From Panax quinquefolius (Eukaryota > Streptophyta > Magnoliopsida > Apiales > Araliaceae), in assembly GCA_020205615.1 (NCBI GenBank), contig CM035166.1, positions 78,702,679 to 78,766,678 of the forward strand: a DNA stretch of 64,000 nucleotides, read 5' to 3'. Under the pieces are notes generated by a model. That model had not been told where the DNA came from. It did not search any database and saw only the letters and a list, made by a program, of their open reading frames with translations. Each line of letters opens with the position of its first letter. Position 1 is the stretch's first letter. Shown here one piece after another: positions 43,096 through 53,453 of this stretch. Both the position numbers and the translations under genes were made by a program.

Positions 43096-45836
43096 CGTGA
43101 CGCCCCCAAAATAGGTCCATTCCATCCAACCCATTACGAGTCACCAAATACATGGTACGTAAATAACTACAACTTTATTATTACAACATATAAACTGTGA
43201 GTTTAAATACAGATATTGCCATCTAGACAATATCCACACGCATAAATAAATCCCCATCATAATTATTGATACATTATTTTATAAAAATGGTGAGGACTAC
43301 TAAACAACTCTCTCTAGAACCTTCATTCCATACCCCGACTAGTACTCGCTACATTCTCGCCTCACGAGAAGAAAAATGGAACAACAAGGAAAAGGGTGAG
43401 CTCAACTAGCCCGAAGAAAGAATATTATGACTAAGATAATATACAACAAATTATCGTTAGTTTCAACAGGAAAAATCTAATAGAATCTGATAGATAACAA
43501 ATTTTAAATCAATATTCGCAATGAAATAATAATTCATTAGAAGAGTTAAGTAGAGAATGCAAACTATTATCTTCTATATATGAATTTAAAAGTTCATCGT
43601 CGATATTTTATCCCTGTAACATCAATCAATATACATCTGGATTTAAATATTCATCTTTGCACTACATGCCAAAGATATTCATCAATTGGTCATGTTCATC
43701 TAAACACCTGTTCATCTTTGACTACTACTGACGAAGATATTCATCAAGAAATCATTCATCTTTGCACTACTGCCAAAGATATTCAATAATATCATCATTT
43801 AAGACCGAGGATGATGAAAATATTTTTAAAGAAACGAATCCGGTGAAACAAAATGACAAGGATTAAGGATTAAGGATTCAGTACTTTGTTTTATCCATGT
43901 TCAAAAATACCTCAAAAATAATCATAGTGGTGTAAAATTCAAGAATGATCAAAACATGGATACAATCAAAGCTAGTATCCGAATAGATATTTTGGACAAA
44001 AGAAGAAATTTTTATTTTTAGTTTTGAATGAATAGTGCCAGATACGTGAATAGTAACTCGACACCAAAAGATAGAAATTTCCCAAAAAACATCTTCACGC
44101 TTCATGAATAGTACTCGTGAATAGTAACTCGTGAATAGTAACTTTCATTGAATAGTAACTCGTGAATAGTAACTCGTGAATAGTAACTCATGAATAGTAA
44201 CTCATGAATAGTAACCCAGACATGGAAAAGTTCCAAATTTGATAAAAAGTTTCAACCAATATTTCAAAGATAATGATATTGAAGAAATAATATCATTTGA
44301 GAAAAAAATAACATCCCTTACCTCGAAAAGAGCAGTCTTCTAGTGAAACAACAGAATATAAAGCTATGACTTGAACTTGCACCAGATATAGCAATACTCA
44401 AAGTATACTCAAAATACTCACAAGAATACGCTCGATAATATAGAGAGAAAACTTGATTTACGGTGTGATTTTCAATTCTAACCTAAGCACCCTATTTATA
44501 GGAAATCGCTTAGAACACCAAAGCGTAAAATTGAATATAATAATATTATATATAAACAAAATTCATACGCCCACATCTTGAATCTGAATTCAGCCACCAT
44601 GCACATGTTAAATGAGTTTCAAAAATGGAAAAAACGTTTTGTAATTAAAAATATTTTAAACTTCCAAAATCAATTATTTGAACTTCAATAATTCACAATA
44701 AATAGCTCTTTTATCAGAAAATTCGAATCTCGCGACTTTTTATAGGAAATTCAATTCTCTACAACTTTACGAAGAAAGTTTTCCAAAATCCAAAAGAAAA
44801 CCGAAATCCTCAACCAGGAAATCCTCAAAGCAAGCGATTTTACGAGAAATGGGGTTATAATCAAAACATGTGTTAATCATTTAATGCCACAAAATACTCT
44901 TCCTCCTCGTATACTCATATATCCCACATTCATTGTAAAAATATCACCATTATTATATTATTAAAATATAATAATATATTTAAATGAATTATTTTATCGA
45001 GAAAAAGATAAAATTTCAATTTTCAACAATTGTCACTTTAAAATTTTCTCCATCTATATCCACATAAAATCAATATTTTCCTCATCATATAAATCAATAG
45101 TTAATTATTCACAAATAATATTACGAGAATCACACGATCTTGCAACCGGTGCCGCTCCTCAGGAAGAGGGGCTTTCTAATAAGAATTTCTTCTTCTTGGC
45201 GCATGATTAGGTGACCAAACCTCTCCTTATGAGAACTTTCTAGACATTGCCAATAATGTTATCTAATAATATTATTAGGATAATATGAATTATTGCTTCG
45301 ATAATAGAAAAAATCTTGTGTAATGACAATTTATTGAAACAACAAGTAATATAAAATATTAATGCAAAGAATTATTGAATCAATAAAATAAAATCTCGAA
45401 GCAGTAATTATCGTAACAATTATTGAGTAGTGCCTTCTTACGTAAGAATCAATAATTGGTGCAATACATGTCTTCTTGTTCAACAACGCGTATTAGTGTG
45501 TTTTAACCACCGGGTATTCCAACAAGATAATCAGTAATAACTACGCCGTTATTTATAAACAACTTATATTTGTCGTTTTCTTCATCCAATCGCTTTACGT
45601 TATGGGGCCCCAAAAAGGCCTTGCAGTCGTTGCACGAATATTCCCAAACAAAGACGAATATTCCACGACCAAACGAATATTCCCAAACAATAATGAATAT
45701 TTTATCACCACTTGCTTATTTAAAATATTTGTGCATTTTACCCATAACTAACCACATTAATCAAATCCACCCTTACTATTTCGAAATAATAAATAAAGGA
45801 AATTCCTTTTTATTTAAAAAATTTCGGGGTCTTACA
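43096..45836 (-). repeat. 5' LTR of element H (right copy, 2741 bp)
   Basis: Plus-strand end CGTGACGCCCCC (first base changed from T), other end GGGGTCTTACA. Features parallel the left LTR: hairpin repeats at 43640-43790, 14-bp repeats at 44100-44215, TATA box at 44493-44500, hairpin module at 45150-45240. Long AT-rich stretches are nearly identical to the left copy, while CG-rich spots differ. Confidence 0.85.
44493..44500 (-). promoter_or_regulatory. TATA box of element H 5' LTR
   Basis: TATTTATA on the plus strand, TATAAATA on the minus strand, in the CCTATTTATAGG context shared by all H-type LTRs. Confidence 0.6.
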
Positions 45837-45841
45837 TGAAC

Positions 45842-46440
45842 GAGATTGTGAGATTACATGGCATGCTAGTATCCATAGTTTCGGATCGTAACCCAAGATT
45901 CACTTTAAGATTTTGGGTTAGCTTGCAGAAAACTATGGGCACGGATTTACCATCCTCAAACGGACGGACAATCAGAGAGGACTATTCAAACTCTTGAAGA
46001 TCTATTAAAACTCTGTGTCCTAGATTTCAAAGGGAGTTGGGATAAGTACCTACCATTGGTGGAATTCTCCTACAACAACAGTTATCAGGCAAGCATGGGT
46101 GTGGCTCCATTCGAAGCGTTGTATGAAAGAAAATGTCGTTCTCCAGTATTCTGGGACGAGGTGGGTGAAGCAACATTGTTGGGACCAGAATTTGGTACGC
46201 ATAACTACAGAAAAGATCCAAACGATTCGACAACGTATACAAACGGCACAGGATCGACAAAAGAGTTATGCGGATCTTCATCGGAAGGACGTGGAATTTA
46301 ATATTGGGGATCATATATTGTTACGTGTTGCACCATGGAAGGGAGTTACAAGATTTGGGAAGAGATGAAAGCTCAATCCACGATTTGTTGGTCCATTTGA
46401 GATTCTTGACCGAATAGGAAATGTTGCCTATAGACTCGCA
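45842..46440 (+). pseudogene. Integrase catalytic core of element C, after H
   Basis: Resumes with [20 protein letters not shown], holding the second catalytic Asp. The segment with the catalytic Glu (DGQSERTIQ in D) reads NGRTIREDYSNS after a shift near 45950. [36 protein letters not shown] then lies in an open block (46056-46301). Further shifts precede LLRVAPWKGVTRFGKR. Confidence 0.7.
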
Positions 46441-46761
46441 TTACCTCCAAGCATGTCTCGTGTTCATAATGTTTATCACATATCTATACTTCATAAATAT
46501 GTTAAAGACCCGAACCACATTATTGAATTAGAACCAGACGAGATAGCTGAAGATTTAACGTACGAAGAGGTACCTGTTAAGATCTTGGATAAGAAAGAGC
46601 ATGTCCTACGAACGAAGGTTATACCACAAGTTAAGGTTTTGTGGAGAAACCATGCTATTGAAGAAATGACCTGGGAGTTGGAATCAAAAATGAAAGCGAG
46701 GTATCCTCACCTTTTCGAAACACCAGGTACGTACATTAATTTCGAGGACAAAATTTCATAA
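46441..46761 (+). CDS. Integrase C-terminus and chromodomain of element C
   Basis: Open block ending at TAA 46759-46761. Contains MSRVHNVYHISILHKYVKDPNHIIELEPDEI, EDLTYEEVPVKILDKKEHVLR and VKVLWRNHAIEEMTWELE, the chromodomain module. The GTYINFEDKIS tail overlaps the polypurine tract region. Confidence 0.75.
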   Translation, partial: LPPSMSRVHNVYHISILHKYVKDPNHIIELEPDEIAEDLTYEEVPVKILDKKEHVLRTKVIPQVKVLWRNHAIEEMTWELESKMKARYPHLFETPGTYINFEDKIS

Positions 46762-46772
46762 GGAGGGGAGGT
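46760..46772 (+). other. Polypurine tract of element C
   Basis: AAGGAGGGGAGGT immediately precedes the 3' LTR start at 46773. Confidence 0.7.
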
Positions 46773-49277
46773 TGTAAGACCCAAACTTTTTAATGAATAA
46801 TATCAAATTTCCTCTAATTATTATTGTGAATAATAAGGTATTAATTTGATATAATATTTTGGTTATGGGTGAAATGTGCAATTTTTGTAAAATAAGCAAG
46901 TGGTTATAAAATATTCAATTGTCGGGGAATATTCGTTTGGTCGTAGAATATTTTTTCTGTCGGGGAATATTCGTACGACGGCGCAGCCATTTGTGGGCCC
47001 CATAACGGATAACGGTCGGATGAAGATAACGACAAAAATTGAGTTTTTATATAATAACGGCGTAATCGTTACCGTTAACACTGTTGGAATACCTGGTGCA
47101 TAAAGTAAAGTAAACGTCTGTCGCGTTGTTGCAGATTGCGGTATTAAGATTGTTGAATTATTGATCCTTACGTAAGAAGGCACTACTCAATAATTGTCAC
47201 GGTAGAGTCTCGCTTTCAATATTTGATTTTATTGATTCAATAATTGCTACGTTGATATTTATATTATTGTTGTTTCAATAATTGTCACTTCACATCATCT
47301 CCATTATCAGATCAATAATTCATATTATTTGGAATAATATTATTAGATAGCATTATTGGAAATCTCTAGAAAGTTCTGTCAAGGAGAGGTTTCGTCACCT
47401 AATTACGCGCCAGTAAGGAGAAATCCTTATCAGAAAGCCCCCTCTTTCCTGGGAACAGCCAGGTTGTCATAAATGTGATCCTATAATATTATTTGTGAAT
47501 AATTAATTATTGATTCATATGATATGGAAATATTTATTTTTGATGTGGATATAAATGATGGATTTATTTATGTGGTTACTAATTAAGGAATTAATGCTGA
47601 GGTGTTTTATCAGTATTTTGTCGGATTGGAAGTATTTAAAAATCATCCGTTTGTGGATTTCGGATATTTTCTGATTGGAATTTGGAAAAACTTTCTTCTA
47701 CAAAGTTGTAGAGAATTAAATTTCCTATGGAAAACAAGCGAGTTTCAAATTTTTCTGATAAACGGACTATTTTCTATGAATTATTAAAGTTTCTGATTAT
47801 TGTTTAATTGATAAAACATTTTGGAAAATTCTAGAATTGGTTGGTGAGAAATGTGCTTAATTGAATTTCAAATGTGGTAGGTGGCAATAGTAACAGGTAA
47901 AGTCATCAGGCAGCAGGTTAGTCTTCTATGGCGTTCTAAGCATTTTCCTATAAATAGGGTGCTTAGTTTGAATTGAAAATCACACCAGAATTCATAAATT
48001 TTCTCTCTTTCTCTCTCTATAATATTGAGCGTATTTTGTGAGTATTTTAGTACTTTAAGTGTTGTTATACAGTACAAGTTCACTCAGCACTATATCCAGT
48101 ATTCCAGTCAGAAATACTGTCTTTGCAAGGTAAGAGATGTTATTTTCTTCTTAAAATGATATTTTCTTCAATATCATTATGTCGAAATATTGGTATGAAC
48201 TTTTTATCAAATTTGGAACTTTTTGTGTCGGGGTTACTATTCACATATACGACACTATTCACGTATACGGCACTATTCACGAATACGGTACTATTCACGA
48301 AAAAATGAAAGTTTCTTCTTTTTGTCCAAGTTGTCTATTATGGTTACTATCTTTGTTTGTATCCATGTTTTGATCATTATTTTTGAATTTTGCTTCAAAA
48401 TTGGTTATTTCAGAGTATTATTGAACTTGGATAAACTGTAATACGAATCCCTAATATTTGATCTTTTATCTCAATGGATTAGTTTTCTTTAAAATATTTT
48501 TCATCATCTTCAGTCCTAAATGATGATATTGATGAAGATCTTTGGCCTGTAGTGCAAAGATGAATGATTAACTGATGAATATCTTTGGCCTATAGTGCAA
48601 AGATGAATGATTACCTAATGAATATCTTTGGCCCGTAGTGCAAAGATGAGCAGTGTTGAGATGAACATGACCTAATGGTGATACAAATGAATATCTTTGG
48701 CTTGTAGTAAAAAGATGAATATTTGATTCAAGATGTATATTGATTGATGTTACTGAGGATAAAATATTGATGATGGACTTTTACATCTTAGAAGATAGTA
48801 GAATCTTTTTCTACTTGACTCTTCTAATGGATTGTTGTTTCATTTCTTTGTTGTTGATCTAAAACTTGTTGTCTATTATATTTTATCAGATTATTCCCTT
48901 TTGAAGACTAATGATAATTTGTTGTATATTATCTTAGTCATAATATTCTTTACTGGGCTAGTTGAGCTCACCCTTTTCCTTTTTGTTCCATTTTTCTTCT
49001 TAGGAGGTGAGAACATAGTAGGAACTAGTCGGGGTACGGAGTGATGGAAAGTTGTTTAGCAGTCCTCGCTATTTTGTAAAATAATGTATCAATAATTGTA
49101 ATGAGGACTCCTTTTGAGTTTATATACTCTCTAGTAGACAGTATTTGTATTCAAACTCACAGTATATGTGTTGTCGTATTTTGCACGACAATTGTATTAC
49201 TGAAGTTGTATTAGTTTTTGTACCATGTATTTAGCGACTCAGAATGGGTGATGTATACCTATTTTGGGGGCGTCACA
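46773..49277 (+). repeat. 3' LTR of element C (2505 bp)
   Basis: Starts TGTAAGACCC and ends GGGGGCGTCACA. Matches 30866-33375 in order. TATA box 47949-47956; a TAAGGA stem with a GAAA loop at 47414-47429; hairpin repeats at 48535-48725. Followed by GTATA, the target-site duplication. Confidence 0.85.
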
Positions 49278-49282
49278 GTATA

Positions 49283-50539
49283 GATGAAGAGATCAAAGAT
49301 GTTATGTTGATCTACATCTTGAAGTGTATTAGATAGGCTTCAACAAGAATCGCAGTCTATCGAGCTGATCAAGAGATTGCAGAAACCAAGGCAGGATCTT
49401 AGAACTTTGAAGATCGTAGTGTTCTGCCTTGAATGGCCTCTCCAGAAATCGTAGAGTGGTCCAGACGTTTGTCGAAACTAACTCTGAGATCGCAGTGTGC
49501 TCTCGAAAACGTAGAGTCTGCAAGACGAGCAAGTGAATATCGTAGTGTGCAAGTGTTTAAGACAAATCGTAGTGTTCTCATCAGATCAAGCACCAAGGTG
49601 ACAAGACACCACGATCTTGATCATAGAGTATCATCTGCCTTGTGTCAAAAGCATCGAGCCATACCTTTTGTTTGGAGACAAATTCCAACAAATGTGGAAT
49701 GGGTTTTAAACGTTGAAGTCCTCACCAGTCCCAACGACACAAAAGATATATACAACAAAAGGAACGTATTCAAGAAGCTAAGGAAAGGACCATAGGACAT
49801 AGAGAAACATCTTTTTAGGTGTTATGTGAGAAAGTAGTTTACTGTGTCAGTGGGCCAGAATGCAATTAAGAAGGTGTGCAGAAAAGTCTCCATCAAAGTT
49901 CAGAAATGTCAAACGCATTTAATGCTTCAACAAATGGCTTCAACGGATAGATTTCAAGGATCACATATATGCAGAACATATGCAGATGAGAGATCTAAGC
50001 AAGCATTGAACAAAACGCACAAGAACACTCAACGCTCAACTCTACGATCAGAGAAAAAAAAGAAAATTTTCTCAGCTACTCAGTTCTTTCGAACAAGTGC
50101 TTAACAGCAACTGAGTAGTACCAACCAAGAACTCAACAACTACCAATCAACTGAAGTAAGAGTTCCAAGTCAGAAGGACTTGAAGAGTTCTAAGTGAACT
50201 GTGAAGAACCAAGTCTGCTAGACTTGAAGAGTTCAAGAGTGAACTAAGAAGTTCCCAGACTGCTGGTCTAGAAGGAATCTGTGAGATTCAGAAAGTGTAA
50301 AAGATATCCTTAGTGGATTTCCTACTCGAGGAGTAGAAGAGTGGACTAGGAGCTTTAAGTGCTCTGAACCACTTAAAATTGTTGTGTCTCTTACATTATT
50401 GTTTTAACTACTATAACTGCCTCACTCACACCAACTTACCATATCTAAAAGGAAGATTAAACAAAGTAAAATGAAAAGAATTTTTAAATATCTATTCAAC
50501 CCCCCTTCTAGATAACTATTGTGCCTCTAGGAACTAACA
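49283..50539 (+). repeat. 3' LTR of copia element B, second piece
   Basis: Continues from 30865 with GATGAAGAGATCAAAG and runs to GAACTAACA at 50539. The GATCGTAG cluster is at 49340-49630. Relative to the 5' LTR it has small deletions near 49745 and 50465. Confidence 0.85.
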
Positions 50540-50544
50540 CATCT
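50540..50544 (+). other. Target-site duplication of copia element B, right copy
   Basis: CATCT, paired with CAGCT at 12276-12280. Element A's pol resumes at 50545. Confidence 0.75.
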
Positions 50545-51082
50545 GACTCGGAAAGATACAAAATTCGGTTGGAGCGAGGAATGTGAGAAGAGTTTTCAAG
50601 AACTCAAGAGGAGACTCATTTCAGCACCTGTTCTGACAATACCATCTGGTTCGGAGGGATTTGTCATCTGCAGTGATGCTTCAGACAAAGGGTTAGGATG
50701 TGTTCTCATGCAACATGGGAAAGTCATAGTCTATGCCTCTCGACAACTCAAAGAATATGAGAGGAATTATCCTACTCATGATCTAGAGTTGGTAGTTATT
50801 GTCTTCGCACTTAAAATTTGGAGGCATTACCTGTATGGGGAGATAGTGGAGATCTATACGGATCATAAAAGCCTCAAATATTTCTTCACTCTAAAGGAAC
50901 TCAATATGCGACAACGACGTTGGCTCGAACTGTTAAAAGATTATGATCATACTATTCAATACCATCCTGGAAAAGCGAACATAGTAGCTGACGCATTGAG
51001 TAGAAGATTATATGCGGGTACGAGTGTGATATTGTCAACACAAAGGCCCATTTTATATGACTTGCAAAGGATGGAGATATAG
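50545..51082 (+). CDS. RNase H of element A
   Basis: Follows the copia insertion. [17 protein letters not shown] leads to [32 protein letters not shown], with the first catalytic Asp at [36 protein letters not shown] with the next Asp and [16 protein letters not shown] follow. It is open to TAG 51080-51082 after DLQRMEI. RNase H acts with RT during reverse transcription. Confidence 0.8.
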
Positions 51083-51103
51083 TTAAAGACTCTAGGGACC
51101 AAC

Positions 51104-51588
51104 GTGATGATGGCAAATATACGAGTTGAACCGACTTTAATCGATAAAGTTAAAGTTGCTCAAGATACAGACCTGAAGCTGATGCGTATGAAGAAGAAAG
51201 TGCAAGAAGGTGCTATCCCGGAAGCAAGAATCGATGAAGAAGGAATACTTAGAGTCAACTCCAGACTTTGTGTTCCTAACGACCCTCATTTAAAGTATAA
51301 AATCATGATGGAGACGCACAACAAACCGTTGCAATCCATCCTGGGAGTACCAAATGTATCGTGATCTTCGACATACATTTTGAAGGAGCAATATGAAGAG
51401 AGAGATCGCGGAGTTTATCTCAAGGTGTTTAACTTATCAATGTGTCGAGGCGGAGCATCAAGTGCCAAAAGGTCCATTGCAACCACTTGAAATTCCAATG
51501 GAAATGGGAGCACATTACCATGGATTTCGTTACTGGTCTTCCCAAGGTTTCTCAAGTCATAGATGCAATTTAGGTCATTATTGATAGA
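51104..51588 (+). pseudogene. Integrase N-terminus of element A, frameshifted
   Basis: [37 protein letters not shown] and IMMETHNKP are followed by a shift at the HPG-S segment. The Cys pair segment reads [24 protein letters not shown], so the first CLTC Cys is Tyr. The core start ([13 protein letters not shown] in D) is in another frame with stops. Confidence 0.7.
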
Positions 51589-52251
51589 TTGACCAAGTCT
51601 ACTCATTTCTTACCTATACGAGAAACTTATACACTTAAACATCTTGCTCGTATGTACATAAATGAGATTATAAGACTGCATGGTATGCCAGTATCCATAG
51701 TTTCTGATCGAGACCCAAGATTCACTTCACAGTTTTGGGTTAGTTTGAAAAAAGCTATGGGCACGGATTTGCAATTCAGTTGGGCATATCATCCTCAAAC
51801 GGACGGGCAGTTGGAGAGGACTATTCAAACACTTGAAGATCTATTAAGACCATGTGTCCTTGACTTTAAGGGAAGTTGGGACAAGTTCTTACCATTGGCA
51901 GAGTTTTCCTACAACAACAGTTATCAAGCAAGTATTGGCATGGTTCCATTTGAGGCGTTGTATGGAAGAAAGTGTCGTTCTCCAGTATGTTGGGATGAGG
52001 TGGGTGAAGCAACGTTGTTGGGACTGGAATTGGTACGCATGACTACGGAAAAGATTCAAATGATCCAACAACGTATAAAAACCTCACAAGATCGACAAAA
52101 GAGTTATGTTGATCTTCATCGGAAGGATGTGGAATTTAATGTTGGAGAACGCGTGTTGTTGCGTGTTGCTCCATGGAAAGGAGTTACGAGATTTGGAAAG
52201 AGAGGAAAACTCAATCCTCGATTCATTGGCCCATTTGAAATTCTTGACTGA
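51589..52251 (+). CDS. Integrase catalytic core of element A
   Basis: Open for 220 codons: [21 protein letters not shown], then [16 protein letters not shown] with the second catalytic Asp, [21 protein letters not shown] with the catalytic Glu, [20 protein letters not shown], and [19 protein letters not shown]. The tail LLRVAPWKGVTRFGKRGKLNPRFIGPFEILD ends at TGA 52249-52251, where element C has an Arg codon. The first Asp lies in the preceding broken block. Confidence 0.8.
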   Translation: MTKSTHFLPIRETYTLKHLARMYINEIIRLHGMPVSIVSDRDPRFTSQFWVSLKKAMGTDLQFSWAYHPQTDGQLERTIQTLEDLLRPCVLDFKGSWDKFLPLAEFSYNNSYQASIGMVPFEALYGRKCRSPVCWDEVGEATLLGLELVRMTTEKIQMIQQRIKTSQDRQKSYVDLHRKDVEFNVGERVLLRVAPWKGVTRFGKRGKLNPRFIGPFEILD

Positions 52252-52599
52252 GTAGGAACTGTGGCCTATAGACTCGCTTTACCGCCAAGTATGTCTCGTG
52301 TTCATAACGTTTTTCACATATCTATGTTACGTAAATATGTGGAAGACCCGAACCACATTATTGAGTTAGAACCAGACAAAATAGCGGAAGATTTAACGTA
52401 TGAAGAGGTTCTTGTTAAAATCTTGGATAAGAAGGAATATATTCTACGCTCCAAGGTTATACCTCAAGTCAAAGTTTTATGGAGAAACCACGATGTTGGG
52501 GAAATGACCTGGGAGTTAGAATCTGAAATGAGATCAAGATATCCTCACCTCTTCGTCATACCAGGTATGTGCCATAATTTCGAGGGTGAAATTTCATAA
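52252..52599 (+). CDS. Integrase C-terminus and chromodomain of element A
   Basis: In-frame continuation after the TGA: GTVAYRLALPPSMSRVHNVFHISMLRKYV, DPNHIIELEPDKIAEDLTYEEV and the chromodomain segment VLWRNHDVGEMTWELE, ending at TAA 52597-52599. The polypurine AAAGGAGG follows and the LTR begins at 52607. Confidence 0.8.
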   Translation, partial: VGTVAYRLALPPSMSRVHNVFHISMLRKYVEDPNHIIELEPDKIAEDLTYEEVLVKILDKKEYILRSKVIPQVKVLWRNHDVGEMTWELESEMRSRYPHLFVIPGMCHNFEGEIS

Positions 52600-53189
52600 A
52601 GGAGGTTGTAAGACCCCAACTTTTATGAATAAAGATGAATTTTCTATAAATATCATTTTTGAATATTAAGAAGTGAATTTGATATAATGTTATAGTTGTG
52701 GGTAATATTTATAAATTTTGCAAAGTAAGTAAGTTGTTATAATTGGTCGGGGAATATTCATTTTAACAGGAAATATTCGTACGACGACACAATTATTGGT
52801 GGACCCCACAACGGAATTATTGTCGAAATGAGAAAACGACAGAAATATCTTTTTATAAAAATAACGGCGGAAGTTTTACCGTTAACTGTTGAAATAACCA
52901 GTGTTAAAAGTAAAATGTAATGGCGTGATTGCGTAGTATAAGCGGTATTGATTATTGATCGATGCTTACGTGAGAAGTCACTCGGTTATACTCAATTATT
53001 GCTACAATAATTCTTTGCATCATATCTCTCATATTATTGATTCAATTATTGTCACAAAGATATCATCGCATAATATTTTATATTATTAAATAAATAATTG
53101 AGACGCATAAAGTTATTAATATTATTATTTATAATATTGACGATGTCTAGAAGTTCTGTCAAGGAGAGGTTTGGTCACCTAATTGCGCG

Positions 53190-53213
53190 CCAATAGGGAG
53201 ACATTCTTATTGG
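53190..53213 (+). promoter_or_regulatory. Conserved LTR hairpin, element A
   Basis: CCAATAGGGA (53190-53199) and TTCTTATTGG (53204-53213) form a 10-pair stem with two G-T wobbles around GACA. A second hairpin, GGAAAG with CTTTCC (53212-53229), shares the last GG, so the two are mutually exclusive. Function unknown. Confidence 0.5.
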
Positions 53214-53373
53214 AAAGCCCCCTCTTTCCTGGGAATGACTTGGTTGTTAAATATTGCGAATTATAATAATGATAATAAAGGTTGTTAAAAATATTGAGAG
53301 AATTTTTATGAGGTAATTTGTTGCTTATTATTTGGACCCCCATTTACCCATTTTTCAAAACTATCGGTACAAA

Positions 53374-53385
53374 TTATCTCAGTTT

Positions 53386-53424
<39 letters not shown>

Positions 53425-53453
53425 TATTATATATTTATATATATATATAAGTT
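53374..53453. repeat. (TA)n microsatellite in element A LTR
   Basis: Alternating TA with short interruptions, flanked by ACCCCCATTTACCC and the inverse-like GGGAGTAAAATGGGGGG. The flanks could be arms of a small palindromic insertion, but no target-site duplication was found. Confidence 0.6.

Larger units (their letters stand above)
37266..45836 (-). mobile_element. Ty3/gypsy chromovirus H, minus strand, internally deleted
   Basis: LTRs 37266-40028 and 43096-45836 in minus orientation, perfect TGAAC target-site duplication (37261-37265 and 45837-45841), inserted in the integrase of element C. The interior is only 3067 bp. Gag, protease and chromodomain end remain, while nearly all of integrase and most of RT are missing. 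It cannot make its own enzymes, so its insertion implies help from a relative, unless the deletions came later. Confidence 0.9.
30866..49277 (+). mobile_element. Ty3/gypsy chromovirus C, nested in the copia 3' LTR
   Basis: LTRs 30866-33375 and 46773-49277 flank gag, protease, RT, RNase H, integrase and chromodomain, with element H splitting integrase at 37265. Perfect GTATA target-site duplication (30861-30865 and 49278-49282). Similar LTR lengths (2510 and 2505 bp) support one insertion. The coding region without H is about 4.8 kb and carries several stops and frameshifts. Confidence 0.9.
12281..50539 (+). mobile_element. Ty1/copia Sirevirus-type element B, nested in A
   Basis: Bounded by LTRs TGTTGGGAGAGTGC ... 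GGAACTAACA. Order: 5' LTR, PBS, gag, protease-integrase, RT, RNase H, long extra ORF region, PPT, 3' LTR. Integrase before RT makes it copia. The tRNA-Met PBS, a coding region downstream of pol and repeated polypurine motifs point to the Sirevirus lineage. About 26.1 kb of its 38.3 kb span is later insertions (F, the hAT MITE, and C with H inside). Its own length is therefore about 12 kb. Confidence 0.85.
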
